Origin: Alphaproteobacteria bacterium
GTDB lineage: Bacteria; Pseudomonadota; Alphaproteobacteria; Thalassobaculales; Thalassobaculaceae
Direction of reading: 5' to 3'
Assembly: GCA_028822575.1 (NCBI GenBank)
Contig: JAPKDN010000131.1
Location: 1 to 7,806 of the forward strand
DNA length: 7,806 nt
Position numbers and translations under genes: made by a program
The notes under the pieces: generated by a model
Told to the model about the DNA's origin: nothing
The model's database searches: none
What the model saw: the letters and a program-made list of their open reading frames with translations, nothing else
Shown: piece after piece, positions 1 to 6,617 of the stretch
How positions within the stretch are numbered: position 1 is the first letter of the stretch
Layout: every line of letters begins with the position of its first letter

Positions 1-1002
1 CTTCTGGCGCGCCTCGGCGGTATCCGGGTGTGCCAGATCGCGCTGCTGGCCTGTACCGGGGCCCTGTCCCTGGCGGGGATGATCCCGGTTTGGCCGGTGA
101 TCTTGTTGTCGGCGGCGATGATTGGGCTGTCCCTGGGGACGGTCAACCCGGCGGGGTCGCGCATTCTGGCGCGGCATTCGCCGCCGCGCTGGCAACCGTT
201 GATATTCTCGATCAAGCAGACCAGCACCCCGGTCGGCGGCATGCTGGCCGGGTTGTTATTGCCGCCACTGATGGCGCTTTATGACTGGCGGGTCGCGATC
301 ATGGCGATCGCGGTGATTCCGCTGTTGGCCCTAATTGGCGCCCAGTTCATCCGCGCCGGTCTGGATGATGACCGCGATCCGACATTCCAAATCAAGCTAT
401 CCGGTCTCGCGGATTCACTGAGGGTGGTGTTCGCTAGCAAGCCACTGTTGCTGCTGGCTATCGCGGGCGGCCTCTACACCTTCGTGCAGATGGGCATCCT
501 GACCTTTATCGTCATCTATCTGGAGGAAACCCATGGGCTTGCTACCAAGATGGCTGGGGGTGTCTTCGCGATCATCCACGCCACGGCCATTCCGGGACGT
601 ATTATCTGGGGCATGGTGGCCGGCCGTTGGTTCGGCAGCTGGATTTTGCTCGGACTGATCGGGATCTTGATGGCGGTAGGCATCATCGCCATCAGTTTCT
701 TCACTCCGGCCTGGCCATTCTGGTTGATCGCGCTGGTCGCGACCTTGCTGGGCGTCAGCACCAATGGTGTTCTGGGGTTGTGGTTCTCTGAATTCGCCCG
801 GCTCGCGCCGAAGGACAAGGTCGGGGACGCCACTGGCGGCGGCCAGGCTTTTCTGTACCTAGGGATCGTTTCCGGTCCGCCGGTCTTCGGCGCGATCGTT
901 GAATTTGGCGGCGGCTACACGAATGCCTTCCACGGGATCGCGGCGCTGGCGCTCGCGACAGGGGTGTATCTGTTGTTCACCCGGCGCTTTGGGACGCTCT
1001 GA
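1..1002 (+). CDS. MFS transporter, C-terminal part (5' end outside window)
   Basis: Inner-membrane secondary transporter of the major facilitator superfamily; substrate unknown. The frame is open from base 1 and ends at TGA 1000-1002, giving 333 visible residues. The GTG at 28 is internal and not the likely start, because the reading continues upstream and the first residues (LLARLGGIRV) resemble the end of the conserved loop between helices 2 and 3. About ten hydrophobic segments follow, separated by a charged central loop (LDDDRDPTF, near residue 125), consistent with helices 3-12 of a 12-helix protein. The segment PLIFSIKQTSTPVGG in helix 5 is typical of a common bacterial MFS_1 subgroup. 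About 70-80 N-terminal residues should lie upstream. The next gene remnant on the same strand is a dioxygenase fragment. Transporter and oxygenase pairs are common in catabolic loci, but the substrate cannot be read from this sequence. Confidence 0.93.
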   Translation, partial: LLARLGGIRVCQIALLACTGALSLAGMIPVWPVILLSAAMIGLSLGTVNPAGSRILARHSPPRWQPLIFSIKQTSTPVGGMLAGLLLPPLMALYDWRVAIMAIAVIPLLALIGAQFIRAGLDDDRDPTFQIKLSGLADSLRVVFASKPLLLLAIAGGLYTFVQMGILTFIVIYLEETHGLATKMAGGVFAIIHATAIPGRIIWGMVAGRWFGSWILLGLIGILMAVGIIAISFFTPAWPFWLIALVATLLGVSTNGVLGLWFSEFARLAPKDKVGDATGGGQAFLYLGIVSGPPVFGAIVEFGGGYTNAFHGIAALALATGVYLLFTRRFGTL

Positions 1003-1026
1003 CTCCAGGATTAAAACCACGCCAAC

Positions 1027-1046
1027 GCACTTTATGTGCTGTTTTT
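1027..1046 (+). terminator. Possible weak rho-independent terminator after the MFS gene
   Basis: GCAC (1027-1030) and GTGC (1036-1039) can pair around a five-base loop and are followed by TGTTTTT. The site lies 25 bases after the MFS stop, where a terminator would be expected. The stem is only four base pairs, so the call rests mainly on the T run and the position. Confidence 0.3.
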
Positions 1047-1100
1047 CACGCGTCTCCGCCAAAGTTTGCCGTGACGGTATCTACCTCGATTGGGAGGGCG

Positions 1101-1533
1101 ATGATGGCCAAGGATCTTGAGTGGCGACGCGCGGCGCGGGAGCGCAGTATAGAGGTCGGAGACCTTTCGCGCCACACCGGAACCCGATTGTCCGGCTTCG
1201 AGATGGCGCAAATCCCGGACCAGGGTTTGATCGACCTGCTGAAAGCGGCGGTCGCGGGGCTGGTGTTGTTACTATTCCCGGATCAGCAAAACCTTACGCC
1301 AGCGGGTGACGTCGATTTCGCCGGCCATTTCGACGGAGTCTTCAATCTGCACAACCGGCGCGGCCTCTGCCTGCCGGGCCATTTTGAGGTCTTTCTCGTC
1401 GGCAATGTGGCCGGTGGTTAGCCGAAGGCTGTATCGGGCGAGTGAGTGGGATACGGATATTTATCGCCGCCGCTTGCATCGCACCATTCTTTGGGACAAA
1501 ACCATGCCGCCCGGAAGCTCGGTCGCGGTCTGA
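1101..1533 (+). pseudogene. Decayed TauD/TfdA-family 2-oxoglutarate-dependent dioxygenase
   Basis: The family uses Fe(II) and 2-oxoglutarate to hydroxylate small molecules such as taurine or aryloxyacetates. The likely old start is ATG 1101 or 1104, preceded by GGGAGG. The frame from there reads IEVGDLSRHTGTRLSGFEMA, then LIDLLKAAV, LLLFPDQQNLTP and DFAGHFDG. This is the N-terminal pattern of the family (IEVxPLSxHxGAEVxGxDLA, then VLVFRDQxLTPxxxVxFAxxFG). That frame stops at TAG 1419-1421. The +1-shifted frame then reads RLYRASEWDTD at about 1423-1455, matching the family's RLYRAxxxWHTD block, and ends at TGA 1531-1533. The iron-binding His of WHTD is Asp here. Most of the C-terminal half, including the second His and the 2-oxoglutarate Arg, is absent. 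Frameshift, lost metal ligand and truncation together indicate a dead gene. Family assignment is from motif recall, without a search. Bases 1534-1605 show no further recognisable coding sequence. Confidence 0.6.
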
Positions 1534-1605
1534 TACACGCGCCGGCGAAATCTCCTGGCGCCTGTCAAACGGTCGTCGTTCCGGCGGCTAGATCATTCCA
1601 AATGA

Positions 1606-2610
1606 ATGGACGAAAAGATGCGTGCAGTTGTTTGCCGGGAATTCGGCCACTACAGAGACATGGCTATTGAAACCGTGGATGACCCGACGCCAGGCCCCGG
1701 CCAGGTGGCCATCCGTATTCAGGCTACGGGCGTCAGTTTCGCCAATATCCTGCAAATCGCCGGCAAGCATCAGAACAAGGCCGAACCACCGTTTACCCCC
1801 GGCGCCGAGATTTCCGGCATTGTCTCGGCGATTGGCCCGGACGTGTCCGGTTTCGCCCCCGGAGATCGGGTGGTCGCGGCGGTCTCTAATGGTGGCCACG
1901 CGGAAATAGCGGTGGCTCGGACCGATCTTACATTCAAGATGCCGGACTCGATGAGTTTCCCCGAAGGAACGGTATTCCCGTCCATCCTCGCGACCTCCTA
2001 TGCCGGGGTGGCGATCGAGGGACGGCTTGAGGCGGGAGAGACCTTGCTGGTTCATGGGGCCGCCGGTGCCACTGGATTGGCGGCGGTGCAGATCGGCCGG
2101 GCTCTAGGCACCGTGGTGATTGCCTGTGCCAGTACCGAGGAAAAGCGCGCCGCGGCGCTTAAGGCCGGCGCCGACCATGTGCTCCCCTCGGGAGAATTTC
2201 GCGACCGAGTTCTGGAACTGACCGGCGGCCGTGGCGCCGACGTGGTGTTTGATCCGGTGGGTGGCGCGGTGTTTCGGCAGTCCCTGCGTTGTATCGCGCC
2301 GGAGGGCCGGTTGCTGGTGATCGGTTTCGCGTCGGGTGATATCCCGCAGGTGCCGGCGAATATCGCCCTGGTCAAAAATATCGCCATCGTCGGCGTTTAC
2401 TGGGGCTATTATATGGGGTGGGCCAAGCTCGAGCCCAGTCCCAGGGCCAAGCGCCGGCTGGCGGAGTGCTTCTCCGAGCTTTTCAAGCTGTACGAAGCGG
2501 GCAAGATCAAACCTCAGGTGCACGGCACCCTACCCATCGAGAAGTTCGCCGACGCACTCGCGATCGTCGACGAACGCCGCGCGGTCGGCAAGGTGGTGAT
2601 GCTGACCTAG
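1606..2610 (+). CDS. Zinc-independent NADPH:quinone oxidoreductase-like protein (MDR superfamily)
   Basis: Predicted cytoplasmic NAD(P)H-dependent reductase of quinones or alpha,beta-unsaturated carbonyls. The 334 residues match the usual 320-340 of the family. An N-terminal GroES-like domain (to about residue 125) contains GVSFANILQIAGKH, PFTPGAEISG and FAPGDRV. The Rossmann domain carries the coenzyme motif HGAAGATGLAAVQIGRALG (150-168), and STEEKR (176-181) could bind the NADPH phosphate. GGRGADVVFDPVGG (207-220) and GVYWGYYMGWAK (263-274) are typical of this branch. The four Cys residues are scattered: there is no cluster of structural-zinc cysteines and no catalytic-zinc Cys, which supports the zinc-free type. 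Start choice is uncertain. ATG 1606 has no clear ribosome site. ATG 1618 (MRAVVC) fits the usual family N-terminus and has a weak GGA seven bases upstream, so it may be the true start. The stop overlaps that of the convergent solute-binding gene. The physiological substrate is unknown. Confidence 0.9.
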   Translation: MDEKMRAVVCREFGHYRDMAIETVDDPTPGPGQVAIRIQATGVSFANILQIAGKHQNKAEPPFTPGAEISGIVSAIGPDVSGFAPGDRVVAAVSNGGHAEIAVARTDLTFKMPDSMSFPEGTVFPSILATSYAGVAIEGRLEAGETLLVHGAAGATGLAAVQIGRALGTVVIACASTEEKRAAALKAGADHVLPSGEFRDRVLELTGGRGADVVFDPVGGAVFRQSLRCIAPEGRLLVIGFASGDIPQVPANIALVKNIAIVGVYWGYYMGWAKLEPSPRAKRRLAECFSELFKLYEAGKIKPQVHGTLPIEKFADALAIVDERRAVGKVVMLT

Positions 2611-4049
2611 CCGAAGAGTGGCAGGTCGGTTAGGTCGAGAATGCCGTCTCCTCTAGGATGCCAATCCGGGTGGTTACCACGGAGGCCGACCCAGCGCGCG
2701 TGATTGTAAACGGTGAGCCAAGCGGGGTCCTTGCGCAATAATCCATGGCACCGCCGATAAAGAGCCTCGCGTGTATCCCAGTCGATGGTGGTCCGCGCCT
2801 GGTCGAGCAAGGCCTCGACATCTGGGTTCGCGTATCCTTGCCACCAAGAGCCCGCCACACGGCAGTCGATCTTCTCGTGGAGGACGCGGAAAGTGCTCAT
2901 CGGGCTAGAATCGAATACGCACATGTCATGGATCGCTTTGTCGCGCACTTGTTCGGCGTAAGCGACCCGGTCTTGAACCAAACGGACCCGGAACGTGATC
3001 CCAACGGCTTTTAGTTGATCCGCGATGGCTGCCGTCAACACCTCTGCCTCGTCGGGCAGACGGGTTGGGCAATCGACAGTGATCTCCAAACCATCGCTAT
3101 GACCGGCTTCGGCGAGGAGGCGCCTCGCGCCCTCGATATCCTGAGGGTTTGCATTGTCCGTCTCACCGCATCCGAAATGCGAGGAGCTGATAAATCCGGG
3201 GAGAGCTTGGCCGCCCCCGCGCAGCACGGTACCGATCAGGGCTTGCCGGTCGATCGCCAGATTGATTGCGCGTCGGACCCTGGAGTCTTTAAACGGGCCT
3301 CGCGCAGCGTTCAGAAGGTAGATGATCGCGGTGGGGTCAATGTGTCTTGCGAGGGTAATGCTCGGGTTGCCATCGAGCGCCGTGACTTGGTCCGGGCCAA
3401 GCCGTGTGGCGACATCGCAATCGCCAGCCAAAAGGGCGCTGACCCGAGTGGTCGTATCGGTTTGTTGGCGGCAGGCGATTTGGGCGTTTGCGACCGACCC
3501 ACCCCACCAATCAAGGTTTGCGGATAGCCGGATTTGGTTGCTTTGGGCTATGGCCTTGACGCGATAGGCGCCCGAGCCGATCGGTGCATCTAAGAAACCG
3601 GGGCGATCGGCGGCGTGGGGCGGCAAGGCGTAGCCTGAGACCAGGATATCCAAAAGGTCGGCGCAGGGCTCCACCGTGGTAATGGTAAGAGCGTGATCGT
3701 CCTCGACCGTGACCGTTGCCCCGCCAAGATACTGCCCCCAGACCGCCGGCGCGCCGAGGGTGGCGCCAATATCCGGACGCATCATCCGCTCTATGGAAAA
3801 TTTCATCGCCCGAGCGTCGAGGGTGCTGCCATCGTGGAAGCCAAGGTTCGTCCGAAGTTGGAAGCGCCATGACCTGGCATCGTCCGAAACGCTCCATGTT
3901 TCCGCCAGTGCCGGGCGGTAACGACCATCCGGCCCGCGTCTTACCAAGGCATCGAAAACCGCTTCAAGCACGGCCAGGGTGTCGGCGTTGTCGGTGCAAT
4001 CATGCGGGTCGGGTAACTCAACGCGCGATTGCAGGATCTTGGTGGGCAT
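2607..4049 (-). CDS. ABC transporter substrate-binding protein, SBP_bac_5 (peptide/nickel) family, no visible signal peptide
   Basis: Family members bind peptides, nickel complexes or other solutes for ABC importers. Reading from ATG 4049 gives 480 residues, a normal mature size. Family blocks in order: LPDPHDCTDNADTL (12-25), VFDALVRRGPDG (31-42), PALAETW (46-52), RSWRFQLR and FHDGSTLDA (59-79), GSGAYRV (158-164), RVRRAINLAIDRQALI (257-272), ARRLLAEAG (308-316) and NPDVEALLDQA (408-418). The start at 4049 is preferred because family similarity begins there and a weak GGA lies six bases upstream. The frame extends to a TTG at 4145, but its GAGGA directly abuts that codon, and the extra 32 residues look like spacer sequence. 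Neither start gives a hydrophobic signal sequence or lipobox. The protein has nine Cys, many for a periplasmic binder. No permease or ATPase gene is next to it. It may be an orphan binder, one exported in an unusual way, or a cytoplasmic sensor. Confidence 0.88.
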   Translation of the reverse strand: MPTKILQSRVELPDPHDCTDNADTLAVLEAVFDALVRRGPDGRYRPALAETWSVSDDARSWRFQLRTNLGFHDGSTLDARAMKFSIERMMRPDIGATLGAPAVWGQYLGGATVTVEDDHALTITTVEPCADLLDILVSGYALPPHAADRPGFLDAPIGSGAYRVKAIAQSNQIRLSANLDWWGGSVANAQIACRQQTDTTTRVSALLAGDCDVATRLGPDQVTALDGNPSITLARHIDPTAIIYLLNAARGPFKDSRVRRAINLAIDRQALIGTVLRGGGQALPGFISSSHFGCGETDNANPQDIEGARRLLAEAGHSDGLEITVDCPTRLPDEAEVLTAAIADQLKAVGITFRVRLVQDRVAYAEQVRDKAIHDMCVFDSSPMSTFRVLHEKIDCRVAGSWWQGYANPDVEALLDQARTTIDWDTREALYRRCHGLLRKDPAWLTVYNHARWVGLRGNHPDWHPRGDGILDLTDLPLFG

Positions 4050-4277
4050 GGGGTTTCCGGATCCAGGTTTCGCAGGGGGGCGGGTTTGGGCTTGATGGCC
4101 CGGATACAGTCGCCCGGTGCTGCCGTTACGGCAACGGTTTTCCAATCCTCAAGTGGCGGTGAGGCCTATGCTGCTATCGCCATTGACCTCTGATACAGTT
4201 GTGCCGAGGCTGGATCTCGACCCCGAGAGAAAGAGGCAGCCCCTTTTGCGAAATTCTCACGATTTGACGGAGAGAGT
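4050..4277. promoter_or_regulatory. Divergent intergenic region with a perfect 13-base palindrome
   Basis: This 228-base gap separates the start codons of the solute-binding gene (-) and the RidA gene (+), so it should hold both promoters. TGCCGT-T-ACGGCA at 4121-4133 is a perfect odd palindrome, 72 bases upstream of the solute-binding ATG, and could be an operator. A TTGACC hexamer lies at 4183-4188, but I see no convincing -10 at the right spacing. GATACAGT occurs at 4103 and again at 4192, which may be chance. No transcription start can be assigned by eye. Confidence 0.4.
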
Positions 4278-4673
4278 ATGTCGTTGCCGCAATTTTCGAA
4301 TGTCGGTGCCGCGCCGACACATGTCGCGCCGTTCAGCCACGCGGCCGAGGCTGATGGCTGGGTCTTCATCACCGGTCAAATGCCTACCGATCCCGACGAT
4401 GACGCCAAGCCCTTGGCCGACGGCGTCGAAGAGCAAACCCGCCGGGTGATGGACAATCTGCTGATCGTCCTTGACGGCGTGGGGCTTACTCTTGAAAACG
4501 TGGTCAATTGCCGGGTTTATATCACCGAATTCAAACGCGACTTCGCGGCGATGAACTATGCGTATAAAGCGTATTTTCACCCTGATAGGCTGCCATCACG
4601 GACCTGTATTGGCGTAACCGGTTTGGCTCGGGACGCGTTGGTCGAGATCGATATGGTGGCGCGCCGTCCATAA
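4278..4673 (+). CDS. RidA-family (YjgF/YER057c/UK114) enamine/imine deaminase
   Basis: RidA proteins are small cytoplasmic trimers that hydrolyse reactive enamine/imine intermediates made by PLP enzymes or amine-oxidising flavoenzymes. The 131 residues match the family length. Seen in order: PFSHAAEADGWVFITGQMP (18-36), EEQTRRVMDNL (51-61), NVVNCRVYITEF (74-85), FAAMNYAYKAYF (89-100), LPSRTCIGV (105-113) and ALVEIDMVA (120-128). Arg108 and Glu123 align with the key Arg105 and Glu120 of E. coli RidA, so catalytic competence is plausible. The residue matching E. coli Tyr17 is Phe19. The start is supported by GGAGAG at 4269-4274, just upstream of the ATG. It is divergent from the solute-binding gene and lies 164 bases upstream of a GMC dehydrogenase gene. 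The substrate is unknown, and it could belong to a Rid subgroup other than archetypal RidA. Confidence 0.92.
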   Translation: MSLPQFSNVGAAPTHVAPFSHAAEADGWVFITGQMPTDPDDDAKPLADGVEEQTRRVMDNLLIVLDGVGLTLENVVNCRVYITEFKRDFAAMNYAYKAYFHPDRLPSRTCIGVTGLARDALVEIDMVARRP

Positions 4674-4741
4674 AGGGACCCCTTCGCGCGTCTAAATCAA
4701 TCAGCCGACCGAGCGCCGCACTGCCCCTCAACAATCCGGGT

Positions 4742-4766
4742 TGTGGAAGGCTCCACACTTGTTTTC
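4742..4766 (+). terminator. Hairpin followed by T-rich stretch, possible terminator of the RidA gene
   Basis: TGTGGA (4742-4747) and TCCACA (4752-4757) pair perfectly around AGGC and are followed by CTTGTTTTC. The site is 68 bases downstream of the RidA stop and 71 bases upstream of the GMC gene. A short rho-independent terminator is the simplest reading. Because the dyad is perfect, an operator for the downstream gene is the alternative. Confidence 0.4.
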
Positions 4767-4779
4767 ACGCGCCCGGGTG

Positions 4780-4797
4780 TTCGACACTGTGTGCGAA
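4780..4797. promoter_or_regulatory. Operator-like imperfect inverted repeat upstream of the first GMC gene
   Basis: TTCGACAC, a central T and GTGTGCGAA form an 18-base dyad whose arms pair fully except for one extra G. The inner ACACTGTGT (4784-4792) is a perfect odd palindrome, and GTGTTCGACAC (4777-4787) is a second, overlapping one. The site is 40 bases upstream of ATG 4838, a usual position for a regulator site, but no promoter hexamers could be fixed around it. No copy was found upstream of the second GMC gene. Confidence 0.35.
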
Positions 4798-4837
4798 GCA
4801 TGCATCGATAGACCAGCCAACCGGAGCCACCACGCCC

Positions 4838-6451
4838 ATGACCTCCAATTCTTATGATTATATCGTCGTTGGCGCCGGATCGGCGGGTGCGGTCATCGCG
4901 AACCGGTTGAGTGAAAACGGCGCCTACTCCGTGTTGTGCCTGGAGGCGGGGACTGAGGGCTCGAATTATTTTTGGTCAAAGGTGCCGGTGGGAATAGCCA
5001 AGCTGGTCGACAATCCCGCCGTCAACTGGTGTTACCGATCCGAGGCGGACGAGGGCAGCGGCGGTCGAGAGATCGAGGTGCCGCGCGGCAAGATGCTCGG
5101 CGGTTCAAGCTCCATCAACGGCATGGTCTTCGTGCGCGGCCAGTCCCAGGATTATGACCACTGGGCGCAGCTCGGCAACCGTGGCTGGAGCTATCAGGAC
5201 GTGCTGCCGGTGTTCAAGAAGATGGAGTCGTATGAAGGTGGCTCGGATGAGTTTCGCGGCCGCGATGGCCCGCTCAAGGTCACGGACAGCAAGCGCGGCC
5301 AGGTGCCGTTGCTGGAAAAAATGATCGAGGCGGCCGGCAATATCGGCCTCAAATACAATGCCGACTACAACGCCGAGACCCAAGAGGGGATCGGCATGTC
5401 CCAGGTGACGATTAACAAGGGGCGGCGGCAGAGCACCGCTTATTGTTATCTCGATCCGGCGCGAGACAGACCGAACCTGACCATTCAGACCGGGGCGATG
5501 GCGGAAAATCTGATCCTTGAGGACAAGCGCTGTGTCGGTGTGCACTACTCGGTAAACGGCGAGACCCGAGACGCCCGGGCGACAAGGGAAGTGGTGGTCA
5601 GCGGCGGCTCGATCAATTCGCCCAAGCTGTTGGAGCTGTCCGGCATTGGTCAGCCGGAATTGTTGGCGAGCCATGGCATCAAATGTGTGCACGAATTGCC
5701 CGGGGTCGGCGAGAACCTGCGTGATCATTATTCGCCGCGAGTGAAATTCGCGATCACCGAGAAAAACGCCACTTTCAACGATAATGCGCGCGGTTGGCGA
5801 TTGGTGCGTGAGGTCCTGAAATACGGGCTTTTCAAGACTGGCTTTCTAGCCTCGACCTCGGTGCCGATCCGGTTGTATTTTCGCACTCGGGAAGGGCTTG
5901 AATCACCGGACGCGACGATCTCGGTATTGCCCTTTATCTATGAGATGATCGGCCGTGAACGGCGCATCGCCAAGCAGGCGGGCATCACCATGAACGTCAA
6001 CGTGCTGCGCTCCGAAAGCATCGGCGATATTCACATAAAATCCGTCGACCCGGCGGTGGCGCCAGCGATCCGCTTTAATTTTCTGTCCTCGCCACATGAT
6101 CGCGATGGTCTGCTTGCCGCGATGCGTAAGGGGCGGGAGCTGATGGCGTCGCCGCCCCTGGCGGCCATGGTCGGCGGGGAGATCGCGCCCGGTATCGACA
6201 AACAGACCGACGCGGAACTACTCGAATGGGTGCGCAACAACGCCGAGACCACCTATCACCCCATCGGCACCTGCAAGATGGGCATGGACCCGATGGCCGT
6301 GGTCGATAGCCAACTTAGGGTCCATGGTATCGAAGGGCTGCGCGTCGCCGACGCCTCGATCATGCCGACCCTGACCTCGGGCAATACCAACGCGCCGTCG
6401 ATCATGATTGGTGAAAAATGTGCCGAGATGGTGTTGGCCGCGGCCGGGTAG
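4838..6451 (+). CDS. GMC-family FAD-dependent alcohol dehydrogenase (choline dehydrogenase-like)
   Basis: Predicted flavoprotein that oxidises an alcohol to an aldehyde; the family includes choline, polyethylene glycol and long-chain alcohol dehydrogenases. The 537 residues match the family length. The ADP-binding motif VVGAGSAG (10-17) is followed by the ribose-binding acid in CLEAG (Glu36). GMC signature 1 covers RGKMLGGSSSING (83-95), and signature 2 is SGGSINSPKLLELSGIG (255-271). GENLRDH (291-297) is also typical. The catalytic pair is His474 in TTYHPIGTCKMG and Asn518 in SGNTNAPSIMIGEK. The Asn (rather than His) at the second site is as in choline oxidase and BetA. The ATG follows CCGGAG at 4821-4826, a rather long 11-base spacing. 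No signal peptide is visible. The name betA is not used because the substrate cannot be inferred and no betaine aldehyde dehydrogenase gene is adjacent. The gene is followed by a close paralogue. Confidence 0.94.
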   Translation: MTSNSYDYIVVGAGSAGAVIANRLSENGAYSVLCLEAGTEGSNYFWSKVPVGIAKLVDNPAVNWCYRSEADEGSGGREIEVPRGKMLGGSSSINGMVFVRGQSQDYDHWAQLGNRGWSYQDVLPVFKKMESYEGGSDEFRGRDGPLKVTDSKRGQVPLLEKMIEAAGNIGLKYNADYNAETQEGIGMSQVTINKGRRQSTAYCYLDPARDRPNLTIQTGAMAENLILEDKRCVGVHYSVNGETRDARATREVVVSGGSINSPKLLELSGIGQPELLASHGIKCVHELPGVGENLRDHYSPRVKFAITEKNATFNDNARGWRLVREVLKYGLFKTGFLASTSVPIRLYFRTREGLESPDATISVLPFIYEMIGRERRIAKQAGITMNVNVLRSESIGDIHIKSVDPAVAPAIRFNFLSSPHDRDGLLAAMRKGRELMASPPLAAMVGGEIAPGIDKQTDAELLEWVRNNAETTYHPIGTCKMGMDPMAVVDSQLRVHGIEGLRVADASIMPTLTSGNTNAPSIMIGEKCAEMVLAAAG

Positions 6452-6472
6452 GCGAACGTCACATCGCTCCGA

Positions 6473-6487
6473 CGGTCGGCGCGACCG
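6473..6487. other. Perfect six-base-pair inverted repeat between the two GMC genes
   Basis: CGGTCG and CGACCG pair around a GCG loop, 21 bases after the first GMC stop. No T run follows, so it is not a classic rho-independent terminator. It could be a weak pause or 3'-end structure, or a protein-binding dyad. The rest of the 166-base gap (6452-6617) shows no clear promoter. Confidence 0.3.
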
Positions 6488-6617
6488 ACCCTGAAACGCC
6501 CATATGGTGAATGTGAGGGTGGGGGCTTGCCGGTTACCACCTTGAAATACTGTTTGCTATGCTCAGGCTACCGGCGAAGGATCGGGCCAGGGATTTGACA
6601 AGATGGGAACGCGGACG

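Noticed and set aside
1539..1561. GCGCCGG and CCTGGCGC hairpin downstream of the dioxygenase remnant
   Set aside because: The stem has a bulge and no T run follows; in GC-rich DNA such a pairing is expected often.
3015..3527. Open frame on the + strand, 170 codons, opposite the solute-binding gene
   Set aside because: It is fully covered by the clear SBP_bac_5 frame on the - strand, and its composition looks like a complement shadow without motifs.
4050..4145. N-terminal extension of the solute-binding protein from TTG 4145
   Set aside because: The extra 32 residues show no family similarity or signal peptide, and the only ribosome-site-like bases abut the TTG with no spacing.
4103..4199. 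GATACAGT repeated at 4103 and 4192 in the divergent intergenic region
   Set aside because: An eight-base repeat is reasonably likely by chance in a 228-base region, and the copies lack symmetry or promoter spacing.
6542..6563. TTGAAA and TATGCT upstream of the second GMC gene as a promoter
   Set aside because: The spacing between the two hexamers is only 10 bases, too short for a sigma-70-type promoter, and no alternative hexamer fits.
6595..6600. TTGACA, an ideal -35 hexamer, just before the second GMC gene
   Set aside because: It is only 17 bases before ATG 6618, so a matching -10 would fall on or inside the start codon, and no -10-like sequence is there.
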